DNA of 64,000 nt. It comes from Pleurodeles waltl (lineage: Eukaryota > Chordata > Amphibia > Caudata > Salamandridae). The DNA is taken from assembly GCF_031143425.1 (NCBI RefSeq), contig NC_090445.1:818932817-818996816 (forward strand), in the 5' to 3' direction. This document shows, piece by piece, positions 34,141 through 45,461 of the stretch. Under the pieces are notes generated by a model. The model searched no databases, was not told the DNA's origin, and saw only the letters and a list, made by a program, of their open reading frames with translations. Position 1 is the first letter of the stretch. Each line of letters opens with the position of its first letter. The translations under genes were made by a program, and so were the position numbers.

Positions 34141-34540
34141 AGTCGCGACTCGTGGGTCGCCGAGGGGGCGGGGTGGGGAAGGGGTTTGGCAGCGGGGGGA
34201 AGACACAACATAAAAAAATATATATAACAAAAACTTACCTCTGCTCCCACGACACGCCACACCGTTCCTCTCCTCTTCAGTCTCGCTCCTGCACAGGCTC
34301 CCAGCCTGCCCTGCAGCCAATCCTGATGCTGCTCAGAGCACGGCCGGCCAAACATACATGCGCTGTGAGGGGGAGTGATGAGCATTCCCCGTCATTGCTC
34401 GTCACCCCGCGGCCCCTCCCCTTTTCCTTAAAAACTATAATAAACAGTTTATTATGTTTTTTTGGGGAAAAGTTTTGCAGCTGCCACTGCTGGCGGGGGG
34501 ACAACACTCCTCTGCCCACATGGAGGAGCCGCCCCTGATC
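34141..34540 (-). repeat. GC-rich dispersed-repeat-like block
   Basis: A sharply bounded GC-rich block runs from GTCGCGACTCGTGGGTCGCC to CATGGAGGAGCCGCCCCTGA. On the minus strand it starts AGGGGCGGCTCCTCC, reminiscent of non-autonomous DNA transposon ends, and contains a donor-like GAGGTAAGTTTTT. No inverted terminal repeat or target duplication could be confirmed. Confidence 0.35.
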
Positions 34541-36399
34541 ACTTCATAAGTACTTTAGAGAAACTCTGAGTTGGAGGCAGGTTTTTGACTCTGTTCAAAC
34601 CCTGTGTAAAAGATGTGCAAGTACTGTAAGAATGCAAGATTTATCTCTGTGTTTGAGTAATTATGCTAATCATGATTTAAATGGTACCTACTAATTTATT
34701 TTTCATTTAGGTCTTCTATAGTGTTACTCATCCCAGTGTAGGGTGTCAGAGTGCTTTACATCACACAAAGAGACACAATAAATCATACAAGTGTGTGAAT
34801 AAATGTACAGGAAATGTTACTTAAGACAATAAGGGTCATTAGATGGAGGAATCACAAATCATTGATAGTAGTAGACATTGTATCCTAAGAGTGAACAGTC
34901 AGGAGAAACAAAAAGTCAGGATATAATACGTAACATAGTGATTGGGGTTGTCTTTACTAACAAGTCTTTATTAACTCCCAGAAGAGCCCCTTTTTGCAAT
35001 CTTAGAATCAAGACAAATCAAAAACAATAAGCATGTAAGCCCCCATGACTTATAATTTGCATGCAGCTCCTGTGTGCCTATAAACTGATCACAATTTATG
35101 AGGTGGAATTAACAACATTATATAATTGTCAAAAGCAGTGGCTCACTTAACCATCTACATCAATTATAAATTTGTGATCTACATGTTACCAATGTGCTTT
35201 GCAGCAGGCATATTAACACTATCAAAACTGCGATTGGACAAAACACAGAACTCTTCCTGAACTGCACTAAGCACCAAAGTTATCTTGCCACCAATGTAAT
35301 CTCCTCAAAATTGCTGACTACATAAAGATGTCTGCAGCAGGTGTCTTACCTCTGTAAGATACTTTAGAATGCAGTGTCTTTGTGACCAATTAAATAAGGT
35401 ATAATATATTTGCTGCCACATTTGTCATTGTTGCCAATTTAATTCCAGCAGATTAAAAAAAAGGAAATGTATAGATTGAATGACACCCTGTTTTTCGAGC
35501 TCCGTCCTTTGTGCTCCCACCCTCTTTCTTCTGCCACACTTTGCCCCCAATTAATGGGTTCCTGAAGTAAGTGTTTTCCAATGCAGGTGCTGGGCATGAG
35601 CAAAGCGATGGGACCTTTGAAATAAGATGACTTATTTGCATCAAGCACAGACATAAAGACATTCACTGTCTCTTTTTAGATACCAAGATTAAACCTTAGA
35701 AGTGCACATTATTTGCTTTAATTAGTGAACTGCGGGGTTATCTACGGCCGGTGTTGAGATAACACAGAACCAAGTGTGTTGAGGGGTTAGTTTGACTCAA
35801 AGGGTGTGATAATGGTGCAATGGTCTTGAGTGGCGTAGCCAGGCCATGATGTATCTCGTTCAGATAAGCAGACGTGAATTCCAATGAGAGTTTACATTGA
35901 AACAACAGAGCCGTACATCTTGGGACTGTTGGAGAAGGAGGATTAACAATCATGTGAATTAATGCATTGTTCATTGGAAGAGAGACAGAAAAGTGGATAT
36001 GGATATTAGATCAAGTGTGTGATGCTGGTGCCTATTTGTTATTGATTGATCTCATGTCTTCTGTTGGTTGTTTTTCCGGATAAGAAGTATATAATTAATA
36101 TTAATAAAAATAACAGTTGAGGCTAACAGTGGGTTTTGTATAACATTAAAATCATGGCAATACATTCTAATTGTTCCTGGAGTGAGAAGGAATTGGTATG
36201 GCAACACGCTCAGGCATTTTGATAGGAGGCAAGACCCCTCGCTAATCCTGTGCCATTTGCTGGACATTTACTCTATTCTTGTTGATTATCATGCCCATTG
36301 TGTTGTGTTAGCCTGAATTGCAAAAGAGTTGATTGAAGGGAACATATTCAGAACCTACAACATTAGATATAGCATCCATCCGTTAAAAAAGGCAATTCG
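34541..36399. other. No gene recognised
   Basis: AT-rich sequence with no recognised protein or repeat boundary. The part near 36000-36400 may be the 3' end of the minus-strand L1. Confidence 0.4.
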
Positions 36400-37440
36400 C
36401 TGGAAATGTGCATCCTTGAAACAGGTGTGACTCAGGCCAAAGTACCTCTCCCAGTGCTAGCCCCTGGTTGTGCATTGCATCACATAATTTCTACTAGCTT
36501 CTAAGAGTATGGACTCAGTGCCTGGTACCTACAACTGAGTGAGGAATTGACTCCATTCGCCCTATGTAGATCCTTTACTACCTTCCTGGAAGACTCACTG
36601 TTGACCCCATTAACATTACCACAGACCGCTCTTATTTGGGCAAACATGAAGAAGTGAGGCTGACTATGGAGTGCTTTGCCTGAAAACAACATCTTTGGGA
36701 ACCTAAAACTGGAGCCCGAGAAAAAGTCCCCAATCTTTATTATGTTTACATCTGTCCATTTTTGTATTATTCCCTTGGACAAACCAGGAGACTAAAAATG
36801 ACAAGAACATAGCAAGGTTCAGTGTTTATATATATAGTGGGTATGCTCTTACTTAAAAAGACCTGCTGCTGCCGTGTACCGAATTGGGGTAACATTTTAT
36901 ATTTCACTTTTTGGTGTAATTTGTGGGTTTTCGCACAGCAGGACAGATCAGTGATGTTCAGGAATGTCAACATCTGATACAAGATTGAATTGTCGAAACT
37001 AAGGTCTCTACTGAAAGACGGTGCAGCTGTAAAACTAAGGACACCATATAATAACTCTGTAGTTCTGGGAGTCTCAGCCACTCAGTTTGACCCCGGGGCA
37101 TTTTTGGTTCCACACAAGCGTACATAGCATCTGGTTCAGCTTAAAAAAAATTGTCTAATTTATAGGAGATAGCTAGAAAAAGAAACTGAAACAGAGGGCG
37201 AATTATCATCTTAATGAGAGCGATTCTACCAATTAATGAGAATGGGAGTTGCCTCCAAATTTCCAAAATGTTACCTACCTTCTTCAGGACTAGGTTATAG
37301 TTACCCCTAAAAAGTGCCCAATCTATTTGAAAAATATATCCCTAGGTATCTCTTTAGGCAATTCTGTAGTTTAATTTCAAAATGGCAGCAGGGGAGGCGG
37401 GGGAGTGGAAGCTTCTGGGTAGACATTAAAAAGTAAACAT
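36400..37440 (-). pseudogene. L1 ORF2 C-terminal part, minus strand
   Basis: The minus strand from 36782 to 36501 encodes KWTDVNIIKIGDFFSGSSF, FPKMLFSGKALHSQPHFFMF and AQIRAVCG, matching the L1 ORF2 segment in which a 'tl.dLl....ll.F..L...y.l....FF.y.QLr' pattern precedes the C-terminal domain. It is the continuation of the RT fragment at 47587-48201, from which a 10.14-kb Harbinger element now separates it. Stops are present. Confidence 0.75.
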
Positions 37441-37443
37441 TAT
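37441..37443. repeat. Harbinger target duplication TAT, left
   Basis: TAT directly before the GGTGGTCATTAC end; repeated at 47584-47586. Confidence 0.7.
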
Positions 37444-38302
37444 GGTGGTCATTACAACCGGTGCGGTAATACCGCAAACAGGCCGGCGGAGAAAAAAACG
37501 GAATTATGACCGTCGCGGAAACCGCCAACAAAGACAGCCACTTTAACACTCCGACCGCCACAGCGGTACAGACAAGCAGCGCAGCGGTCACCGCCAACAG
37601 ACAGACGGAAGACAATGTACCGCCCACAGTATCACAACCCGCCAATCCACCACCTTTTCTGGGGTGGATTCACCCTGGATAAAAACACAGCGGAAACAGC
37701 TTTTGCAATGGGAAAACGCTCACCTTAACACATCCCACGAGGAAGGAGCCGGAATTACAAATCCTACCAGCCCTTGTATTCCTACTCATCTACGAACACC
37801 AGCGTCTGCGGCGGCGAAGTCAACGGTGAGTACTGCACCTACGACATGGGGGAGGGGGTAGGCAAAAGTCAGGGGGACACACACGCAACACCCCCACCCC
37901 CACCCTCGCACATTACAACACACACACAAAGGCATCTCCAAACATCACAGTAACAACCCACAACCCCCCCGGAAGAATGGAAACACAAAAGGAATTCAGT
38001 CCAAACATTGTAATGTATCAAAATACATGTGTCAAATATATACATATATATATAAACTCATTCAAAAGTATATACATTACGAGAAGTAGTGCAGATATGC
38101 ACATCTCAATGTCCGTGCACCACTGGTCCAAAAATGCATGGGCGAGGCCCACACAAGATACCTGTCCACAAACGGAGAGAACACTGCCGGGGCATCAGAG
38201 AGAAATACAACAGGCACCTCAGGGGGAAGGGAAGGGGGGGCACCTCAGCCGGATTACAGCACCACGCCAAATCCACGATGGGGCTCCATGCCCATTGATG
38301 TA

Positions 38303-38594
38303 TCCTGGGGAGTGCAAAGCCACAGTCTCTCAAGTCTCCACAGTGGGTGGTTTGCCACTGTACCATCCTGGGGAGTGCAAAACCACAGTCTCTCAAGTCT
38401 CCACAGTGGGTGGCTTGCCCACTGTTACATCCTGGGGAGTGCAAAGCCACAGTCTCACAAGTCTCTACAGTGGGTGGGTTGCCCACTGTTACATCCTGGG
38501 GAGTGCAAAGCCACAGTCTCTCAAGTCTCTACACTGGGTGGGTTGCCCACTGTTCCATCCTGGGGAGTGCAAAGCCACAGTCTCTCAAGTGGAT
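38303..38594. repeat. Tandem array, ~64-bp unit, about 4.5 copies
   Basis: Units begin TCCTGGGGAGTGCAAAGCCA at 38303, 38366, 38430, 38494 and 38558, giving periods of 63-64 bp. Copies differ by a few bases. The period is not a multiple of three, so the array is not coding as a whole. Confidence 0.9.
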
Positions 38595-38600
38595 AACAGT

Positions 38601-39012
38601 CTCCACTGGTTCTGGAGGGGGACTGGTGCCCAGAGTGCTTCATCCTGTGAAGGACAGACAGAGTGGATGCCTTTCTCCACTGGTTCTGGAGGGGGACTGG
38701 TGCCCAGAGTGCTTCATCCTGTGAAGGACAGACAGAGTGGATGCCTTTCTCCACTGGTTCTGGAGGGGGACTGGTACCCAAAGTGCTTCATCCTGTGCAG
38801 GACAGACAGAGTGGATGCCTTTCTCCACTGGTTCTGGAGGGGGCTTGGTGCCCAGAGTGCTCCATACTGCCAAGGACTGAGGTAGTGGATGCAAATATCC
38901 ACTGGTTCTGGAGGGGGACTGGTGCCCAGAGTGATTCATCCTGTGCAGGACAGACAGAGTGGATGCCTTTCTCCACTGGTTCTGGAGGGGGACTGGTGCC
39001 CAGAGTGCATCA
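38601..39012. repeat. Tandem array, 74-bp unit, about 5.5 copies
   Basis: Units begin CTCCACTGGTTCTGGAGGGG at 38601, 38675, 38749, 38823, about 38897 and 38971. Copies are nearly identical except for the fourth to fifth junction. It abuts the 64-bp array but shares no sequence with it. Confidence 0.9.
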
Positions 39013-39065
39013 CTCTCCCCGTGACGGTCCCAGTTGCGTCACTGCCCCTGCCGCTCATGGGCTAG

Positions 39066-40290
39066 CGGTGCTCGCCATGGCGGTCTTTGCCCTGTTCAGG
39101 GGTGCTTTGCCATGGCGGTCTCTGACCTGTTCAGCGGTTCTCTGCCCTGTTCAGCGGTGCTCTGCCCCGTTCAGCGGTGCTTTGCCATGGCGGTCCCTGA
39201 CCTGTTCAGCGGTGCTTTGCCCTGTTCAGTGGTCTTCACCATGGCGGTGATTCCCTTGTCCAGCGGTGCTTTGCCATGGCGGTCTCTGACCTGTTCAGCA
39301 GTGCATTGCCCTGTTCAGCGGTCTTCACCATGGCGGTCTTTGCCCTGTTCAGCGGTGCTTTGCCATGGCGGTCTCTGACCTGTTCAGCGGTTCTCTGCCC
39401 TGTTCAGCAGTGCTCTGCCCCGTTCAGCGGTGCTTTGCCATGGCGGTCTCTGACCTGTTCAGCGGTGCTTTGCCCTGTTCAGCGGTCTTCACCATGGCAG
39501 TGATTCCCTTGTTCAGCGGTGCTTTGCCATGGCGGTCTCTGACCTGTTCAGCGGTGCTTTGCCATGGCGGTCTCTGACCTGTTCAGCGGTGCTTTGCCCT
39601 GTTCAGCGGTCTTCACCATGGCGGTCTTTGCCCTGTTCAGCGGTGCTTTGCCATGACGGTCTCTGACCTGTTCAGCGGTTCTCTGCCCTGTTCAGTGGTG
39701 TTCTGCCCCGTTCAGCTGTGCTTTGCCATGGCGGTCTCTGACCTGTTCAGCGGTGCTTTGCCCTGTTCAGCGGTCTTCACCATGGCGGTCTTTGCCCTGT
39801 TCAGTGGTGCTTTGCCATGGCGGTCTCTGACCTGTTCAGCAGTTCTCTGCCCTGTTCAGTGGTGCTCTTCCCCGTTCAGCGGTGCTTTGCCATGGCGGTC
39901 TCTGACCTGTTCAGCTGTGCTTTGCCCTGTTCAGCGGTCTTCACCATGGCAGTGATTCCCTTGTTCAGCGGTGCTTTGCTATGGCGGTCTCTGACCTGTT
40001 CAGCGGTGCTTTGCCATGGCGGTCTCTGACCTGTTCAGCGGTGCTTTGCCCTGTTCAGCGGTCTTCACCATGGCGGTCTTTGCCCTGTTCAGCGGTGCTT
40101 TACCATCTCGGTCTCTGACCTGTTCAGCAGTTCTCTGCCCTGTTCAGCAGTGCTCTGCCCCGTTCAGCTGTGCTTTGCCATGGCGGTCTCTGACCTGTTC
40201 AGCGGTGCTTTGCCCTGTTCAGCGGTCTTCACCATGGCAGTGATTCCCTTGTTCAGCGGTGCTTTGCCATGGCGGTCTCTGACCTGTGCA
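39066..40290. repeat. Complex higher-order array of TTCAGCGGT units
   Basis: Short units (about 22-32 bp) ending in GTTCAGCGGT alternate with CCATGGCGGTCTCTGACCT, CTTTGCCCTGTTCAGCGG and ACCATGGCAGTGATTCCC. These are grouped into larger blocks: the marker TTCTCTGCCCTGTTCAG recurs at about 39136, 39392, 39680, 39842 and 40131. Open frames on both strands follow from the lack of stop words in the unit and are not called as genes. Confidence 0.85.
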
Positions 40291-40347
40291 TTGGTGTGTG
40301 GCATGATGGTCCCTCATTGCCCAGCGGGGCCTGTGACAACCGGGGCC

Positions 40348-41010
40348 CTCCTGGGCACTGACTCCGGCGGTGGTCTCCTGACCAGTGATGATACTTGTGC
40401 CCTCCTGGGCACTGACTCTGGCGGTGGTCTCCTGACCAGTGACGATACTTGTGCCCTCCTGGGCAATGACTCCGGCGGTGGTCTCCTGATCAGTGACGAT
40501 ACTTGTGCCCTCCTGGGCAATGACTCTAGCGGTGGTCTCCTGACCAGTGACGATACTTGGGCCCTCCTGGGCACTGACTCTGACGGTGGTCTCCTGACCA
40601 GTGACAATACTTGGGCCCTCCTGGGCAATGACTCTGGAGGTGGCAGTGGTCTCCTGACCAGTGACAAATACATGTGCCCTCCTGGGCAATGACTCTGGCG
40701 GTGGTCTCCTGACCAGTGACGATACTTGGGCCCTCCTGGGCAATGACTCCGGCGGTGGTGGTGGTCTCCTGACCACTGACGATACTTGTGCCCTCCTGGG
40801 CAATGACTCCGGCGGTGGTCTCCTGACCAGTGACGATACTTGGGCCCTCCTGGGCAATGACTCAGGCGGTGGTCTCCTGACCAGTGACGATACTTGTGCC
40901 CTCCTGGGCACTGACTCTGGCGGTTGTCTCCTGACCAGTGACGATACTTGGGCCCTCCTGGGCAATGACTCCGGCGGTGGCGGTGGTCTCCTGACCAGTG
41001 ACGACGGTGC
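40348..41010. repeat. Tandem array, 54-bp unit, about 12 copies
   Basis: Units begin CTCCTGGGCAATGACTCCGG and recur every 54 bp (40348, 40402, 40456 and on), with some copies lengthened by one or two GGTGGC triplets. Because 54 and the inserts are multiples of three, every frame stays open. On the minus strand one frame gives an 18-residue unit (IVTGQETTARVSAQEG type) that joins smoothly, in composition, to the sequence upstream of the Myb gene A stop. Confidence 0.9.
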
Positions 41011-41333
41011 TGGCGGTGGCGTCCCGCCCGCCAGGAAGGATGCCGCCCTTCTCCGCCGTGCTGCTCACACCAGGCTGTGCAGACTTCTTCTGGCCCTTTC
41101 CGACCTTTGGAGGAGTCACAGCTGACTCTGCAATCCCCCTGGGACCCTTGTGAGTAGTTTTTCCTCCAGGAGTCGTCACCCGGTCCCGTCGGCCACTTTC
41201 CAACTTTAGATGCTTTACAGGGGGTGGACTGGCAGTGCCTTGGCTCCGTGTCACACTGCCTGCCCTGGTGGCCGGTGCACTCCACACACCTTGAACACGC
41301 ACCACTGGTACTGGAGTCTTTTTGGCTGAGGCG

Positions 41334-43464
41334 CTACGACGGGACTGATGACTTGGAGGGGTGGGGAGGCAATGAGGTCAACGTTGCTGAGGGACAGTTT
41401 CTGACGAACACTGGGATGGTAGCTGGAGGGGGTCTGGGAGTGGAGGAAGAGGAGGTGGTTGTAGGAGGTGTCACTTTAGGTGTTTTGTGTGCAGGTACTG
41501 GAGGCTGTCGTGAGGTGGATGGATGTTGGGTGTGTGGGTGCCCGCGTTTGTGTACTTTGGGAGGGGGCGTAACAGACACACTGGGAGAGGACACAGGGGA
41601 CGTGTAAATGGGAGTGTGGGTGGTGAGTGCAGGTGAGCGGGGTGTGGTGCTGGGTGTTCTGGTGCGAGTACTAGTGCCTGTAGATGTAGTGCATGCAGGT
41701 GAGAGTGTAGACGATACTGGGAGGGAGGAGGGAGACCACGAGGAGGGGGACACAGTGGAGGCAGTGGATGTTGGTGTGTCTGCATGTGGGTGATGCTTGT
41801 GTGTGTGCCTGTGGGTTGTGTGGTGCCTATGTTTGCCTGAGCTACTTTTGGGTGTTGAGGTGTATGCATGCTTGTCCGATTGTGTGCTTGGGACAGGCTG
41901 GGGTACAGGGGATTGGGTCCGGGAGGAAGTTGGAAGGGGGAGGCTAGAGACAGGGACAATGGCTGCCATCAGTGCTGAGGCCAGAGATTGCAGGGTTCGA
42001 TGATGGGCAGCCTGACCAGAATGAATGCCCTCCAGGAATGCATTAGTGTGTTGCAACTGCCTTTCTACACCCTGGATAGCATTCACAATGGTAGACTGCC
42101 CAACAGTGAGTGACCTGAGTAGGTCAATGGCCTCCTCACTGAGGGCAGCAGGGGTGACTGGGGCAGGGCCTGAGGTGCCTGGGGCGAAGGTGATGCCCAC
42201 CCTCCTGGGTGAGCGGGCACGGGGCGAACGCTGAGGGGCTGCTGGGAGGGCGGTGCTGGTAGGGGAGGTGGCGGCTGTACCTGTAGAAGTGGGGGGCACA
42301 GATGGTGCCGCCACCACAAGGGAGCTCCCATCGGCGGACGAGTCCGTGTCGCTGGTTGGTGATCCGGTGACCGACGTGTAGCTCCCCTCGCCCTCCGTCA
42401 CACTGGTGCATTCTGAGTCCGTGGTGTGGCCCTCCATGGCCATGTGGGATGCAGCTCCCTCGTGCCCCGGTGCCACTGTACCTCCGCCTGATGATGCTGA
42501 TGCACAAAAGAACAGGGAGAGCAGAAAAAGGGGGAGGGGACGACAGAAGAAAGACAGGTTGAGTGCATGGCTTACCGCTACCGTTCGCGGACAATACAGA
42601 CACAGCAGCCCCCTGCACTACGCCGTGCTTTTGGCCTCTACTGATGCAATTGCTGGGATCTGGCCTACATGGCTATGGTGGACATCTGCACACATGGATG
42701 CCACAGGGGCACCTATACCTGTACTTGGCCCACTACTGAGGTGGGGTGGACTGCCACATGCCCTGCATTACGGAGGGGCCTAGCCTACGTATTTCTGCCT
42801 GGCCTAGGTACACCCACAGCCATCCTCCCCCACCCAGACCCCTCAACTGCGCGCCAAATCCCCAGAATGAGAGTGTACTCACCCCCTTGTGTCTGCTGTG
42901 ATGCCCTCAAGCGCCCATGCAACTCAGGGTAGGCCACCGCCAGGATCCGGAACATCAGGGGGGTCATGGGGCGACGGGCACCCCTCCCACGTTGGGAGGC
43001 CATCCCCAGCTGGGCCTCCCCCGTCTTCTTGCTCCAGCGGCGAATGTCCTCCCATCTTTTCCGGCAGTGGGTGCCCCGTCTCTGGTGGACCCCCAGGGTC
43101 CGGACTTTTTTGGCGATGGCACGCCAAATGTCCTTTTTCTGGTGGGCGCTGACCTACATGACATGCACAAGGGAAGAAGAGAAGTCATTAGCAACTGCAC
43201 CGCCCATGTGAGTGGCCCCCATCCCTACCCTTGCCATGTGGCACATGCATTCACAGTCCTTCATGTTCACTGCACTCTGCCCCCTTCCCTCTTACAACCA
43301 GCCCTCTCCACCCAGGCATAGCCCATACAACGTGCTCCCTGTGTACTTACCTGTTGGTCTGGAGGACCGTAGAGTAGCGTATACTGGGGGAGGACCCCAT
43401 CCACGAGCTTCTCCAACTCCTGAGAAGTGAAGGCAGAGGCCCTTTCCCCAGACGCAGCAGCCAT
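41334..43464 (-). CDS. Harbinger Myb/SANT-like gene A, three exons, 515 aa
   Basis: Exons on the minus strand are 43464-43351 (donor GTAAGTAC), 43153-42883 (acceptor CATGTAG, donor GTGAGTAC) and 42496-41334 (acceptor GCATCAG). Phases fit at both junctions. Residues 1-125 form a Myb/SANT-like domain: FTSQELEKLVDGVLPQYTLL, KKDIWRAIAKKVRTLGVHQR and CRKRWEDIRRWSKK, with three regularly placed Trp residues. A stretch LMFRILAVAYPELHGRLRA follows, then an acidic Ser/Thr region, a helical block (LLRSLTVGQSTIVNAIQGVE) and a very long Ser/Thr/Pro/His tail. It probably binds the element ends and escorts the transposase. The stop at 41334 may be premature: another frame continues in similar composition into the 54-bp array. 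No stop interrupts the 515 codons. Confidence 0.75.
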
Positions 43465-44017
43465 TGTCTCTTCCAGACCGAGGTCACAGCAGCACTTGCA
43501 GTGTAGGTCCTCTCCTGTCGAAGATCAAGTATCGAGTGATTGAACAGATAGAAAATGGCGGTCACGTCCGCGGCGGTGACGTCCGCGGCGGTGCGTATCA
43601 TCACTGCTGGCGCACTTCGTCATTGGCTCCTGGGACCCATAGGGTCCAATGTTAACCAATGCAGCATTGCGCCGCGGACTACGACCGCCTACCGCGACGG
43701 GGTACAACGCCAACGCAGTGACCTCACATTCCCATTGTCCCAGTTTAGAGGTCAGGCATCCGCCATTTCAGGGGCCCACATCGCTTCATTTACTACTGCG
43801 TCACACATAGCTAGGCCTACACTCAACACACATACAGGAAGTGTTTTGTGTCGTGTTCTGTGTATCTGTGGGTACATACCTGGGAATTTGTTGACTCTGT
43901 GGTCGCTGTTGTCCTTCCTAGGCACTGTCAGCTGGGACATTTGAGAAGATGGCGGAATCCTCCGGTGTACCGACCACTGGTGGACCTGTTGACAATGGAG
44001 GAGTGACATTTAATCGT

Positions 44018-44977
44018 CACCTACAGGTTTGAGCGTGCCGCTATCCAGGAACTATGTACCCAGTTGGAGCCAGACCTGATGTCACCAATCCGCCATCCCA
44101 CTGGAATCCCCCCTGACGTGCAGGTGCTGTCAGTGCTCCATTTCCTTGCTAGTGGGTCTTTTCCGACAACAGTGGCCATGGCATCAGGGATGTCCCAGCC
44201 TATGTTTTCCAACGTGTTGTCCAGAGTGTTGGCTGCCCTGCTGAAACACGTAAGGAGATACATCATTTTCCCTGAGGTGGAGGATTTGGCTACAGTGAAA
44301 GGTGACTTCTATGCCCTGGGACATATCCCTAACATCATAGGTGCCATTCATGGGACCCATGTAGCTCTGGTCCCCCCCCCCACAGGAGTGAACAGGTGTA
44401 CAGGAACAGGAAGAGTTATCATTCGATGAATGTACAGATGGTATGTTTGGCAGACCAGTACATCTCGCAGGTAAATGCTATGTTCCCTGGCTCAGTGCAT
44501 GACGCCTACATCCTGCGGAATAGCAGCATCCCTTATATGATGGGTCAACTCCAGAGGCACCGGGTGTGGCTATTAGGGGACTCTGGTTACCCCAACCTGT
44601 CTTGGCTATCGACCCCAGTGAGGAATCCCAGGACCAGGGAAGAGGAACGCTACAATGAGGCCCATGGGCGGACTAGGAGGGTGATCGAACGCACCTTCGG
44701 CCTCCTGAAGGCCAGGTTCAGGTGCCTTCATATGACAGGTGGTTCCCTATTCTACTCACCGAAGAAGGTGTGCCAGATCATCATCGCCTGCTCGATGCTT
44801 CACAATCTTGCTTTGCGATGCCAGGTGCCTTTTCTGCAGGAGGATGGTCCAGATGACGGTGTTGTGGCAGCTGTGGAGCCTGTGGGGCCTGTGGAGCCTG
44901 TGGACAGTGATGAGGAGGAAGCTGAGGAAGAAGACATCGACAACAGGGAGTCAGTCATACAGCAATATTTCCAGTGA
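44018..44977 (+). pseudogene. Harbinger DDE transposase (DDE_Tnp_4 type), broken
   Basis: The protein has the family order: helical N-terminus (VLSVLHFLASGSFPTTVAMA; MSQPMFSNVLSRVLAALLKH), GHIPNIIGAIHGTHVALVPP, the RNRKSYHSMNVQMVCLADQY block, FPGSVHDAYILRNSS, LLGDSGYPNLSWL, RVIERTFGLLKARFRCL, then an acidic C-terminus. The DDE residues should be the Asp of 'GAIDGTH', the Asp of LGDSGY and the Glu of VIERTF. The first is His here, so strand cleavage would fail. A C10 run at 44372-44381 shifts the frame between VALVPP and the RNRKSYH block. The N-terminus is also off frame near 44027, so no start codon serves the main frame. It would cut and paste the element at TWA-like sites. Confidence 0.9.
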
Positions 44978-45461
44978 CACACAGGTGAGAACATATTCAT
45001 TTTTACCATTCAATTAACTTTCACACGTCTACCTCTATCCTGTATGTCATTTAATAGCAGTATTTGGTCACTGAGTTGTACCTTTCGATTACGGTTTCAC
45101 AGGTGTGGTTACCAACGTGTGTCATCTGCTTGCATCCTTCAAGGACTTGTGATGTGTGACATAGGTATGTTGGCTTTACAATTGGAAACGCATTATGACA
45201 CGGTCATTGATAATAGCATATTTTCCAAATCACAGACCGACTCCAGATTTTTGTGTGGTTCAAGGGTGTTTATTGAAGTGCTCAAAAATGGAGTGGGGTT
45301 GTAATATGGTGATGGGGGACGGTGGAGGAATGTCCATGGCAGAGTCCAGTCCATTGGTCACACAGGTGCACTGCCCATATGGGCATAGGAAGTGGAGATG
45401 GGGCAGTTTAAGTATGGACAGGGTAACAAAGTGAGACAGTGGGAGGACAATCAGGTTGGTC

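Noticed and set aside
37977..38885. 302-codon plus-strand open frame
   Set aside because: It is translated 64-bp and 74-bp tandem repeats; the repetition in the protein follows the DNA arrays and there is no family signature.
40219..41285. Long overlapping open frames of 150-320 codons on both strands
   Set aside because: They arise because the 54-bp unit and nearby arrays lack stop words and keep frame in all readings. Several overlapping frames cannot all be genes, and none has a recognisable domain outside the gene A tail.
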